From Erysipelotrichaceae bacterium (GTDB lineage: Bacteria > Bacillota_I > Bacilli_A > Erysipelotrichales > Coprobacillaceae): DNA of 19,606 bases. The notes below the pieces were generated by a model. The model was not told the origin of the DNA, searched no databases, and saw only the letters and a program-made list of their open reading frames with translations. Position 1 is the stretch's first letter, and every line of letters starts with the position of its first letter. Of this stretch, positions 8,336-17,842 are shown one piece after another. Location of the stretch: contig JAJQDJ010000312.1 of NCBI GenBank assembly GCA_021202205.1, forward strand, positions 1-19,606, written 5' to 3'. The translations under genes and the position numbers were made by a program.

Positions 8336-11300
8336 CTATTCCATACTTGTGAGCAATAATGAATAGAATCGTTCAATATCCTGGGCTGGGTTAACGCTAT
8401 CAATATATAAATCAGTAACTGTATATTTTTGTGATACACCCTGAAGTATAGCTTCTTCATTAATATCATTAAAGTTATACTTATTGCCGACATTATCATC
8501 ACCTAAAACAGTATGAATATGATTTAAAATATCACTATAATCAACTTCATTTTCACCTTCTATTTCTTTAATTGCTTTATTCTTATAGCTTTCTAAACGT
8601 GAAGAAGATAATGTATTAAATTGTTTAAATACATGATACAAATAATATTTTTTATCAAAAGCTTTAGCAGTCGTTAAATTGACAGTAACAGGATCTTTAC
8701 CATCCATATAGTTCCATATATTGTGATTGCCTGATGTCTTTTCTTCTACAAAGCCAACACGCAAACAAAACGCGAATGTTTCAACATTATCGATAAACTT
8801 TTGTCTTTGTGTGTTTTCGACTTGGATACGATTAATAGTTTCATAGAGTTTTCTAAATTTCTTGTTATTTTTCTCTATAATATCCACATAATTAAGAGAT
8901 TTTCTAATCCATTTATACATATCCGCTATATTGACAGGTAAATAATGATAATTTATAGCAACACTAGGATCTGTAATGGCATTAATATCTCTGATTGATA
9001 AATCAATATCGGTATTACCTACTCTTACTCTTACACGATTGATGATGTAGCCATTTCTTTCCATTAAATTGATAAGATCAATATCTTGTGATCTTCTTAA
9101 GGCATCAATAAGAACTGTTTCGAATTGTTCATGATTAGGTTCTTCAACAATATCATATAAAATCATTTCACCACGATTATTTGTAGGATTAGTCGTGAGT
9201 TCGATTGTATGAAGTTCATCGATACCTTCATCTATTTCTTTCTTTAAGCTCATTAATAATGTATAGTCAGGATATTTCTTGATTGTTTCAAATGCTTCAT
9301 TACGACTTGAAATGTCCTTAGCCACACTGTCTATTGTATAAGGATTAGGAAAGCGTGCCCAGTTTTGATTGTTTTCATCCATATGTCTGCCTGACATAGG
9401 ATGATTCGTATAAAGTTCATTAAACTCTGCCATACCTTTTAAAATATACATTGGCAGATTAACAAAGCGTTGTGTATAGATATATTTGTTTTTAGCATTA
9501 GAAAAGACAGGTGTATGTCCATTATTGGTAATCATATTAGATAAAGCTTGTGATAATAATGGTGTATCTTTTAATGTACTGATATAAATTTGTGAGTTAA
9601 ACTGTCCAAAGGCAATACTCGCAGATTGTGCCATAGTGGATGATCCCTGTTCCAATATAGCATACATTTGTAATGCGGCATTATTGATGGCTGTCATCTT
9701 TACGCCATCAGAAGAATTATCCATCCACATTGTATCTAATTCTTCAACAGTAATATTATTTGGACTATAAGCTACAACTACAAATTTTTCTATAATATCA
9801 GATTGCATATTATTGTTAATCAAACAATCATCCATAAGTGTTCTAACTTCACTCACTACATCAAAATTATCTTCATTACGTTGGGCGAGCCAGTTTTCTT
9901 TGTTGTCACGCATAGCTTTGATAAAGTTTCGTGCTAAAGTATCCACACTCACATGAGAAACAAAATTATCCAAATAAGATTGAAGCTTATTAGCCTGTCC
10001 TTCACCATTTTTAATAATATCAATAGAGAATGTTGTTTCATCACCATTCGTTTCTGTATGAGAAACCGAGAAATATTGACCATCTTTATTAAGAATACGT
10101 TGAATTTCGCTTAATATTTCTGTATAAACACCAAAGAGGTTATTATTATATTCATTAATACGTTGGGCAACATTTTGCAAGCCCTCACCTATTAAATCAT
10201 ATAATTTTGCATTGATTTCTGTAATAATAGCTAGTTTGACACAATTTTCACGATAATCATTCATTGATGTATCACCAGGCATATGGAATTTAACAGCTTC
10301 ATCAGCTAATGATATAATCTTTTGTCGTCCGCCATTATCATAAGTATTACGATCTTTGGTTGCTTGTTTTTTAAATGAGTTAGACAAATTGATCAATTGT
10401 TCATAAATACCTGAGAATGGTTCTTCAGGTTTACCAACATTGAGTTCATTAGATTTATGTTCAATGGCTTTTAATGCCATATATGGACCATAATTATCAA
10501 AGATAATATCTATTTGATCAACCAAATTATTAAATAATTTATCTTCAAATTGAGCACGATAAGCTGTTGATAATTTATCGGATTCTATTTTAGCTAAATC
10601 AACAGCTAGATTATAACCATGAAGCTTATCTCTTTTAAGCATTGGTTTGGTTATATTGTCATCCAATGAAATATAACGTTTAATAGTATTATTAGGATTG
10701 ACATTCATACCATAATTCGTAACTGCTTTAACATTATCTAAACCAATAGTTTTATAGACTTTATCCATCATTTGCTTATTTAAATCTTTAAAACTTGTAA
10801 ATTCATCTAAGACATTTTCATAGATTTTATTAACACAATAAGCTAATATTTCCTCTCTAGGTATTTTAATAGAATTATAACCTAAGACCTGATATTTATA
10901 AGAAGCATAACGGTGGAATTCATTTCTATTAGGATGATTAATAAACCAGGCATTTAAAATAGCAGATTCATTACTCATTAATGATTGTGCCAATTGAACA
11001 GGATTACCTGTATTATCCACATACGAAATGTCTGTCAACATATCCATTAATTGATCAGTTAAACGTCCCATAGTCACATCTAAATTGTTGATACCACCAT
11101 TTTGTGAATAACCTGACACAAGCGTACAAGTAGAGAATATATTTTTATTACATGTAATTTCCTTTACACCCAAACGTAATTTATACACACTTTGAGTTTC
11201 TTCAAGATTCATAAAATAATCTATTTCTTTTAAAGCTGAATAACCATTATTTTGAAGATTCAATTGAATATCATTACTACCTCTAATACCTTCTTCATTA

Positions 11301-11998
11301 AATTGTGCGTCAGGTGTATAAATATAACCAGCCAATGTATAATTCATAAACCCAACCGAATTAAAAATATCATGAACCATATAAGATAAATCGATTATAG
11401 TACCTGATCCAGTACCACCAGATATACCAGCAATAATAATAACATCAATATTACCCGTTCCATTACCATTAGCAATTTGAATAGCATCATTAATAATAGT
11501 TGTCAAACGTGCATTCACACGACTATAAATAATATCATTACAAAGCATAGCACGTCCAATTTGACGTTGCTGTTGAGCACCATTGTTTTGTAAGAAAACA
11601 TCTATTAAATCAGGATCCAACCAATTTCTAATATAAGGTGGTATAGATTCTTTCTGCAATAAGTTTCTAATAATAGGATCATATAAAGTAATAATTTCTC
11701 CTTGATCCATATGCGCATAAACATTGTTGTTAGTGGTGCCATCAGCTTTAATCTTAGAAATACCATCTGTATCATTCTTATCAGTATCCAATACTCTAAA
11801 GAATACTTCACGACAATCTCCTATTTCTTTTTCAAACTTACCCTTAAGCATATTAATCGTTCTGCCACCCAAACCACCAGAACTAATCACAATCGTTGGT
11901 GAAGGTTTCACATATGACTTTTCACTTACAAAAGCAACCCCACTCTTATTAAGTTCTAATTCTTTCAATTTTTGTTTCTTTAATTCACTTAATGCCAT
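8336..11998 (-). CDS. Large tubulin/FtsZ-like GTPase (Tubulin_2-type), 1220 residues
   Basis: The N-terminal region has the tubulin/FtsZ nucleotide-binding layout. A glycine-rich first loop after a beta strand (IVISSGGLGGRT, residues 36-47) is followed by a strand ending VLDTD, and by the T4 tubulin signature GGTGSG at 194-199 within IIIAGISGGTGSGTIIDLSYMV. This resembles the bacterial 'tubulin-like' Tubulin_2 family rather than FtsZ. FtsZ has about 380 residues, so this protein is roughly three times longer. After the first 450 or so residues comes a long, soluble, mixed helical region that I cannot assign. There is no signal peptide or TM segment, so it should be cytoplasmic. It probably binds GTP and may polymerise or serve as a switch; neither is shown by sequence. 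ATG 11998 has AAGGAGGATAAAAGG upstream, 18 bases after the secreted vWA gene. Confidence 0.87.
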   Translation of the reverse strand: MALSELKKQKLKELELNKSGVAFVSEKSYVKPSPTIVISSGGLGGRTINMLKGKFEKEIGDCREVFFRVLDTDKNDTDGISKIKADGTTNNNVYAHMDQGEIITLYDPIIRNLLQKESIPPYIRNWLDPDLIDVFLQNNGAQQQRQIGRAMLCNDIIYSRVNARLTTIINDAIQIANGNGTGNIDVIIIAGISGGTGSGTIIDLSYMVHDIFNSVGFMNYTLAGYIYTPDAQFNEEGIRGSNDIQLNLQNNGYSALKEIDYFMNLEETQSVYKLRLGVKEITCNKNIFSTCTLVSGYSQNGGINNLDVTMGRLTDQLMDMLTDISYVDNTGNPVQLAQSLMSNESAILNAWFINHPNRNEFHRYASYKYQVLGYNSIKIPREEILAYCVNKIYENVLDEFTSFKDLNKQMMDKVYKTIGLDNVKAVTNYGMNVNPNNTIKRYISLDDNITKPMLKRDKLHGYNLAVDLAKIESDKLSTAYRAQFEDKLFNNLVDQIDIIFDNYGPYMALKAIEHKSNELNVGKPEEPFSGIYEQLINLSNSFKKQATKDRNTYDNGGRQKIISLADEAVKFHMPGDTSMNDYRENCVKLAIITEINAKLYDLIGEGLQNVAQRINEYNNNLFGVYTEILSEIQRILNKDGQYFSVSHTETNGDETTFSIDIIKNGEGQANKLQSYLDNFVSHVSVDTLARNFIKAMRDNKENWLAQRNEDNFDVVSEVRTLMDDCLINNNMQSDIIEKFVVVAYSPNNITVEELDTMWMDNSSDGVKMTAINNAALQMYAILEQGSSTMAQSASIAFGQFNSQIYISTLKDTPLLSQALSNMITNNGHTPVFSNAKNKYIYTQRFVNLPMYILKGMAEFNELYTNHPMSGRHMDENNQNWARFPNPYTIDSVAKDISSRNEAFETIKKYPDYTLLMSLKKEIDEGIDELHTIELTTNPTNNRGEMILYDIVEEPNHEQFETVLIDALRRSQDIDLINLMERNGYIINRVRVRVGNTDIDLSIRDINAITDPSVAINYHYLPVNIADMYKWIRKSLNYVDIIEKNNKKFRKLYETINRIQVENTQRQKFIDNVETFAFCLRVGFVEEKTSGNHNIWNYMDGKDPVTVNLTTAKAFDKKYYLYHVFKQFNTLSSSRLESYKNKAIKEIEGENEVDYSDILNHIHTVLGDDNVGNKYNFNDINEEAILQGVSQKYTVTDLYIDSVNPAQDIERFYSLLLTSME

Positions 11999-12016
11999 CC
12001 TTTTATCCTCCTTACA

Positions 12017-14203
12017 TTAAAATGTAAAATCATCGAAATCATCATTTGAAGATGTATGATCAAAACTAAAATCATCCTCAAAATCATCTTGTTTTTTTCT
12101 TCTAGGTTTTGGTGCATAAGACAATGTTACACTCATATGTATTCCTTGATCATCCTGTACATAAATTGTAAATTGACTATAAGTTGTCAAATTATGTGTC
12201 GATGCTTTTCCAAAACTATATTGATCCCCATATGAAACATGATTATTTTTCTTTATTACTAATTTGCAGCCTTTCATACCTAGATATGTTCCTTTAAATT
12301 TAATGGTATCTAAAGCTTCATTAATCATTGAATGAGTATTGATCAATTCATAGAGTTTTTGTGTGTCTTCATCAAAAGTCATATTATAAAGATCACTTGC
12401 ATATTGGCTTATACCAGTTGCTAATGTTTTTTTACGTCTTAAAAATGCATTAGCAGGATAAGTTTTTTCAGTAGCGATAATAGTTGTATGACCTTTATCT
12501 TCAATAATAACTTCATTAACTGTAAAATGTCCCTTAATAATCTTAGACTTACTCATGATAAATAAAACAACTGCCACAATAATCAAACCAATAAGAAATG
12601 GAATAGCTGCAAATAAAGCAACTAATGCCTTATCACTCACTTTTACACTAAAAGTATAATCAACACTATTACCATTATTATCCTTATACGTTAATGTAAC
12701 ATGAGCAGATCCCCAACTCTTACCTGTTAACTCTAAACCATTATCAGTAAGTTGTACATCCACTTTATCATTATTGCTACTTTCTACATTAACTATTTCA
12801 TAGCCGACATGATCTTCATCACTAATCACATTACTAAGCGTTGTATTATCTAAAATTTTCGTCACTGAAGATTTAAATGTTTTATCTAAAACCTGTTTTT
12901 CAATTGCATTATCATTAATATATATGGCTTTCGCATTCGCTTGAATCGTCATAGTTGAAGATAATTCAAATGAATCACTACTAACATCAACATCTATTTG
13001 ATAGCTTGCTTCATGATTAAATGTATAATTTCCAGCAAATATTCCATTGCTTAACGATAAATTCATAGTAGAACTTTCATTTGTATCTAAAGCTGTGATT
13101 GTTGCCGTTGCAACAACATCACTATAAGAAGAAAAATCAGTAATTGTTATATCTTCTTGCTTGACTTCAGCATTAATTGTCACAGTTTCTCCACTATTGA
13201 CGCTTGTTACTTCATTATCTCCACTTAACAACAATACATCTAAAGTAAAATCATAATAAGGAATATAAGTTGCTGATATTTCAACATCTTTTGTTGTTTG
13301 TATTGTATAAATACCTGGAGAAGGATCATAGAGCTTTATAACAGCACTATAAGTGTACGTAAACAATTTCGCATTCGTACCATCAAATGTAATTGTATTG
13401 CCATCTTCATCTAATAACTCTAAACCAACTGTACTTATATCTTCATCACATGTAATATTAATATTGGCTTCTTTGACATTATCGGCAATTTCTATTTGAT
13501 TATTAATAACTTCAACAACGTTAGAACCCAACAATTCTGCAATAACCGTATTAAAATATTCACTAATAGAACCAGCATCTGTTTTGGTCGTAATACGATT
13601 TTCACTATCTGCTATCGCAATACTATCTAATTTTTGATAAGGCGTACCACTTGTATCAGCCATTTCTTCACCATAACCAATACAGTATATTTGAATATCA
13701 TTATTTTTAGCCTCTGTTAAAGTATCATCCAAACGTTCATCGCTTTCAATTTCAGAATTCTTATCATAACCAAAATCATTACGTCCATCTGAAAATACCA
13801 AAATAGCTTTCACTGTATCGTCGCTGTCATCAAACATATCGATTGCATCGGCCACAGCATTACCAACATCAGTATCACCTGTATATTCAATCGCATCAAT
13901 CCAGGAAGTTGCAGAAGATATTGTATCATCACTATCAAGTGCTGTTAAACCACTCTGCCATGTACTACGACTTAAATTAAAAGAAATAACATTGATACGA
14001 CTATTGGAAGGCATCATAGTTACAAATGTTTTGGCTGCCTCTTTCATAAGATTATTTTCATCATTGGTTTTCATTGATCCTGACTGATCCAAAACCAGCA
14101 CAACATCCAATTCTTTATTTGTTAATGCATGTACTTGCTGAATAGGTGACAATATCAAAGTCATCATCATCAAACATATACATATAATACTTACTTTTTT
14201 CAT
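12017..14203 (-). CDS. Exported vWA protein with one TM anchor and a cytoplasmic acidic tail
   Basis: A Sec signal peptide (MKK, hydrophobic core, cleavage probably after VHA at 24-26) leads into a vWA domain at about residues 31-220. Its MIDAS is complete: DQSGS 39-43, Thr111 in YTGDTDVGNA, Asp139 in LVFSDGRND. Beta-sandwich segments follow, including a BIG2-like stretch at about 470-522 (GLELTGKSWGSAHVTLTY). A single TM lies at about 526-550, followed by a basic stop-transfer (SKSKIIKG) and a cytoplasmic domain of about 175 residues that ends in repeated DDF motifs. The topology is type I, with the vWA domain outside. This resembles an adhesin or receptor such as integrin-type vWA proteins more than cytoplasmic TerY proteins. 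There is no LPXTG. ATG 14203 has AGGAAGGAGG just upstream, overlapping the stop of the preceding lipoprotein gene. Confidence 0.9.
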   Translation of the reverse strand: MKKVSIICICLMMMTLILSPIQQVHALTNKELDVVLVLDQSGSMKTNDENNLMKEAAKTFVTMMPSNSRINVISFNLSRSTWQSGLTALDSDDTISSATSWIDAIEYTGDTDVGNAVADAIDMFDDSDDTVKAILVFSDGRNDFGYDKNSEIESDERLDDTLTEAKNNDIQIYCIGYGEEMADTSGTPYQKLDSIAIADSENRITTKTDAGSISEYFNTVIAELLGSNVVEVINNQIEIADNVKEANINITCDEDISTVGLELLDEDGNTITFDGTNAKLFTYTYSAVIKLYDPSPGIYTIQTTKDVEISATYIPYYDFTLDVLLLSGDNEVTSVNSGETVTINAEVKQEDITITDFSSYSDVVATATITALDTNESSTMNLSLSNGIFAGNYTFNHEASYQIDVDVSSDSFELSSTMTIQANAKAIYINDNAIEKQVLDKTFKSSVTKILDNTTLSNVISDEDHVGYEIVNVESSNNDKVDVQLTDNGLELTGKSWGSAHVTLTYKDNNGNSVDYTFSVKVSDKALVALFAAIPFLIGLIIVAVVLFIMSKSKIIKGHFTVNEVIIEDKGHTTIIATEKTYPANAFLRRKKTLATGISQYASDLYNMTFDEDTQKLYELINTHSMINEALDTIKFKGTYLGMKGCKLVIKKNNHVSYGDQYSFGKASTHNLTTYSQFTIYVQDDQGIHMSVTLSYAPKPRRKKQDDFEDDFSFDHTSSNDDFDDFTF

Positions 14204-14218
14204 TGAAACTCCTCCTTC

Positions 14219-14601
14219 CTAATAACCATGATCGACATGTTGCCAATCGTTGTTTTCATCTCTCACTAATATCCGTTGCCAATCTTCATATGTCTCATTT
14301 GGATTCAATGAACCATCTGCTCCCAATTCGTCTGTTTCAAATAATAGCTTATAATAATAGCTTCATCCACATCATAAATCAAAGCATACTCTTTAAACTC
14401 TTCTTCATAGCTATCACCTACATAATATGTATCTATAAGTGTACATCCACCATAATTATCTTTAAAATATGTTTTAACACATGTTATGGCTTCATCTATA
14501 TCTTCATTTGTATATATATTAGATATACTCATATTATTTTGATAGCGACATCCTGTTATAAATAGCATACATAATATAAGTATCTTTTTTATGGCTTTCA
14601 C
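14219..14601 (-). pseudogene. Small lipoprotein gene with a one-base frameshift near its 3' third
   Basis: The uninterrupted frame from GTG 14601 gives 98 residues: a lipoprotein signal peptide with lipobox FITGC (Cys18), then a mixed domain. It runs off into KQTNWEQMVH and stops at 14305. The next frame carries what looks like the true end: FETDELGADGSLNPNETY, then DWQRILVRDENN and WQHVDHGY, stopping at 14219. One base added at the TTT of minus-strand 14341-14339 joins them into 127 residues. The WxxILVR...VDHGY ending is typical of small Firmicutes lipoproteins. The restored stop (14219-14221) lies in the ribosome binding site of the downstream vWA gene, as expected for an intact operon member. 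The ribosome binding site is AAGGAG before the GTG. The product would be lipid-anchored outside the membrane; its function is unknown. Confidence 0.75.
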
Positions 14602-14610
14602 ACTTTCTCC

Positions 14611-15690
14611 TTAAATAATAATCGTTAAAGCATCAATAATAATCAACAAGAATATCATTTTGATATATTGTTTAGATATTGGTTTTTTATAATACATTTC
14701 ATTAGGTACTTTTAAGTCTATTGTATCATCTTTTTTTCTTTTCTTATGGAAATCAAATCGATGACAGACCTTTTCTAACAAGGGTTCATAGACGGATGTA
14801 CGATGACGCATGGGTGAAAGGCGTTGTTGTAAAGGTGTATTCAAGAGATGCAAACAATCTTCATTAAATATCTTATACAACTCAGCTACCCCTGTATAAT
14901 GATTGTATACTTTAGAATATTTACCTAAAACATAACATGTATAATAAATACCATAAATATAAATCATATCTAAATAAATAAAATAAATCATACCCATAAT
15001 AGCTAATAATCCAATATAAGGGTGTCCATGAAATAATATCATACCACTATATTCACTACTTGAAAAATATTGCCAAAAATGTGTGATTATACCTAATAAT
15101 TGAGCATCTTTAATCATCTTAAACAAGATAATATTATAAAACAGGCAATAGAAACTATTCATATAAATATGAAGATCTTCACCATAGTTTGTCTCTTTAT
15201 AGCTCTTTAGAGCTGGAGAAACATTTTTCATATATTGACGATATTGATCTTCTAAAGCATCAAAGTTTTCCATAACCTTTGCTTTATCTTTTACTAGTTT
15301 TTGAGCAAATATGTCTTGTGTATCAGTTGTATGAAAATCATGAGGATAATCCAATATATATTGATAAGCAACCGGATAATGATTACCATCATTATCCATG
15401 ACATCTACAAAATAACAGTTCAATCTTTGACTGCTTAAATCTTGTTTTCTTTCTAAGACATCATATTGATAATTGTAAGGATTATTTTCAAATAAGCTTA
15501 TTAAGGCTTTGTATTCTCTTATAATATCAGCATAATAGATATTCTTTCTTTGTATCTTATAAGATATAGACTTAAATAATTTTTGAGATAATTCACTTTG
15601 AAAATGATAATCTTTATAATGTTGGACAAACCATTCAATATGTTTTAAATCTTTTAAACCATTTAAAGATGTTTCATAAAAATATTTCAT
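14611..15690 (-). CDS. Unrecognised membrane protein with a C-terminal TM anchor
   Basis: The first 170 or so of 359 residues are soluble, helical and charged, with no signal peptide, so the N-terminus is probably cytoplasmic. Hydrophobic segments occur at about 178-192 (weak), 215-236 (MILFHGHPYIGLLAIMGMIY), 237-257 and at the very end, 343-359 (MIFLLIIIDALTIII). Between the last two lies a strongly basic stretch (FHKKRKKDD, about 314-322) that should be cytoplasmic. I recognise no family. ATG 15690 follows AGGTGAAGTC, eight bases after the GAP1-like gene, and the gene is nine bases from the lipoprotein gene. Position suggests a membrane partner linking the cytoplasmic GTPase/GAP1 pair to the surface proteins; this is inferred. 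Confidence 0.75.
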   Translation of the reverse strand: MKYFYETSLNGLKDLKHIEWFVQHYKDYHFQSELSQKLFKSISYKIQRKNIYYADIIREYKALISLFENNPYNYQYDVLERKQDLSSQRLNCYFVDVMDNDGNHYPVAYQYILDYPHDFHTTDTQDIFAQKLVKDKAKVMENFDALEDQYRQYMKNVSPALKSYKETNYGEDLHIYMNSFYCLFYNIILFKMIKDAQLLGIITHFWQYFSSSEYSGMILFHGHPYIGLLAIMGMIYFIYLDMIYIYGIYYTCYVLGKYSKVYNHYTGVAELYKIFNEDCLHLLNTPLQQRLSPMRHRTSVYEPLLEKVCHRFDFHKKRKKDDTIDLKVPNEMYYKKPISKQYIKMIFLLIIIDALTIII

Positions 15691-15698
15691 GACTTCAC

Positions 15699-17840
15699 CT
15701 ACTTAAAGAACACAAACGACTTCTTCTTTTTAATATTATCCACAAATAACTGAACATCCTCATCCTTAACATGACTATAACTATCAGCTATCTTCTTAGC
15801 GGCCACAGGATTACTTTGCACAAGTATGCGTGCCATATAGATAGGTGAAATAATGAAAGGACGCGAATTCAAATAATAATCAACTATCTTCTTTAATTGA
15901 TAATCGTTTGTTCCTTCTATTAAATACGAATAATGTTCTGCAGTTAATAAATTCGTTTCATATAAGATATCTAATACTTGTCTAACACTATCATTCATAG
16001 GACAAGGAATAAGTATAAATGATAAGATATCCTGTAATTCTTTAACTCTTATGGATAATATTTTCTGAGAAATATGGACAATAATAATATCATTTATAGT
16101 TAGAAATTGATTATCAATATCTTTTGATAATTGATAATATATATTTAAAATGCTTTCTTTGTCAGAAATGATCAATGTTTTATTTTTCTTTTCTTCTTTA
16201 ATCCTATTCACTTCATAAACAATTTCTTGTTGATATTTTTGATGAACATCATCATTGATATCGTTTTTCATATCATCCAAGAACTGTTTCATTTCGACTA
16301 GCTCATTTTCATGAGAAGCAGAAATATTGAAATGCTGATGCATCCATTCTTCAATATTCATAGAGAAGATATCCAGGTTCTCTTCAAATAGAATTTGATT
16401 TTTAATTTTTTTGACCTTTTTTTGAAATTCCTTTAAAGAAACATGATTCAATTTTGAGAATTCCTGTCCTATTATTTCTAATTCTTCATCTTGATATTGA
16501 ACGATTTGTTGATCTAATATAGATAATTGATCAGTTAATGATGCTATATGTTTATGAGCTAAATCTGTAAACTGAGGTGATCCTATATCAATGTTTTGCA
16601 ATGTATGAATTTCTTGTTGATAGATTTTTTGGAGTTTAATAACAGAGGTAGAATTTGTTGTGTTAATACCTTGAATACTCTTTTCAAACTGTGTATCACA
16701 CCATTTTAAGAATGTCTCTTCATCAATTGTAAGACCAATACAATCAGCAAAGCGAATAGTTTTAGAAGCATTAAGGCTTAACGATGAAACTTTTTCATGA
16801 TAGATATCTAATAGACGAAATAAGTATTCATTATAATAATTATTAGACACTTTACCGTAAATGATATCTACCATCAGTTCATATAAAGGCCCTTTTCTAA
16901 AGCTATTTTGATCAATATAGTTAATCCATTCAGGAAGCAACTTTTCTTGTGTACCATTTGCCCATTTAGAAAGATTTGCATAATAAGTCACACAATCATC
17001 TATTTTCAAACGACCATGAATGGCTAGAGTTGATAATTTCTCGAAATGTTCTTTTCTACTACTATCATCCAATTCTTTTACAAGATATGTAGCATAATTG
17101 AAATAATTTTGCGGTACATCCAATTGTTTCAGATTGATATGATCTAGTTGAATAAAGCTATTATCAATACTTACTAATTCTTCTTTAGGACATAACACAA
17201 ATGATACGCGACCATTACCCCCATTACCATCTTTACTGTAAGATAGAAATCCATGCCTTTTTCTAAGCTCATAAGGTAAATAATGATAAATAGATGCTAA
17301 TATATCTCTTGATAATTGGTTATAGTTATCATTGCTATGATCAACAACAATTTTTGTTTTACGATTAAGTTTCTCATTTTTCATAAAAGTTGCAAGTATA
17401 ACAATGAGTTGCTCTTCACTTAAAATAACTTTATGGGTTTTATTATGGTTAAATGTATATGTATCAATATGAGGATATTGTGCTATTTGTTTATCATTGA
17501 TAAATTGATAATTAAAGATTTCAAAAAATTGATCTTTAAAGAAATCATCATTCACGTTTTCTAATAAGCCATGAAAATAATAAGATGGCGTTGTCATATG
17601 GGACATATGAGCTGTTTTAGTGATAATAAGATAATTTTGAGGTAATGCATTATTAAGGTTACTGACAGCGTATTGTAATGCCTCTGGTTCATCATTAATG
17701 GATGAATATAATTCATTATGAGATACAAAATCATATTTCATATAAGCTGCAAGTATTGCTTTTTCCTGTTGATTGTTCAAAGCAGACGATTTACTAATAG
17801 TACGGTAATTAATGCCATCATTTGCATATAATAATTGCAT
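15699..17840 (-). CDS. GTPase-associated protein 1 (GAP1)-like protein
   Basis: This 713-residue cytoplasmic protein is encoded immediately after the GTPase gene. The N-terminus (QLLYANDGINYRTISKSSALN) and the segment LIITKTAHMSHMTTPSYYFHGLLEN (residues 70-94) resemble the GAP1-N domain of GTPase-associated protein 1 families. Members of that domain typically start Q-xxY-..-G-Y-xx-I-A-S-x-G-L and have an F-x-H-x-L motif. The segment LPYELRKRHGFLSYS (188-202) also fits the GAP1 middle region. Residues about 390-560 are long charged helices, probably coiled coil. There is no P-loop. GAP1 proteins are known mainly by gene neighbourhood, next to GTPases, and whether they activate GTP hydrolysis is not established. 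ATG 17840 follows AAGGAGGATTAAAG, which contains the stop of the GTPase gene. The assignment is by motif memory and context, so moderate. Confidence 0.7.
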   Translation of the reverse strand: MQLLYANDGINYRTISKSSALNNQQEKAILAAYMKYDFVSHNELYSSINDEPEALQYAVSNLNNALPQNYLIITKTAHMSHMTTPSYYFHGLLENVNDDFFKDQFFEIFNYQFINDKQIAQYPHIDTYTFNHNKTHKVILSEEQLIVILATFMKNEKLNRKTKIVVDHSNDNYNQLSRDILASIYHYLPYELRKRHGFLSYSKDGNGGNGRVSFVLCPKEELVSIDNSFIQLDHINLKQLDVPQNYFNYATYLVKELDDSSRKEHFEKLSTLAIHGRLKIDDCVTYYANLSKWANGTQEKLLPEWINYIDQNSFRKGPLYELMVDIIYGKVSNNYYNEYLFRLLDIYHEKVSSLSLNASKTIRFADCIGLTIDEETFLKWCDTQFEKSIQGINTTNSTSVIKLQKIYQQEIHTLQNIDIGSPQFTDLAHKHIASLTDQLSILDQQIVQYQDEELEIIGQEFSKLNHVSLKEFQKKVKKIKNQILFEENLDIFSMNIEEWMHQHFNISASHENELVEMKQFLDDMKNDINDDVHQKYQQEIVYEVNRIKEEKKNKTLIISDKESILNIYYQLSKDIDNQFLTINDIIIVHISQKILSIRVKELQDILSFILIPCPMNDSVRQVLDILYETNLLTAEHYSYLIEGTNDYQLKKIVDYYLNSRPFIISPIYMARILVQSNPVAAKKIADSYSHVKDEDVQLFVDNIKKKKSFVFFK

Positions 17841-17842
17841 CT

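Noticed and set aside
11605..12020. Three short frames over the 5' end of the tubulin-like gene, on both strands
   Set aside because: They overlap the coding region of the glycine-rich loop and start of a strongly supported gene and have no ribosome binding sites.
14203..14565. A plus-strand 120-codon frame opposite the lipoprotein gene
   Set aside because: It is the antisense of the lipoprotein coding region. The minus strand has a signal peptide, lipobox and ribosome binding site.
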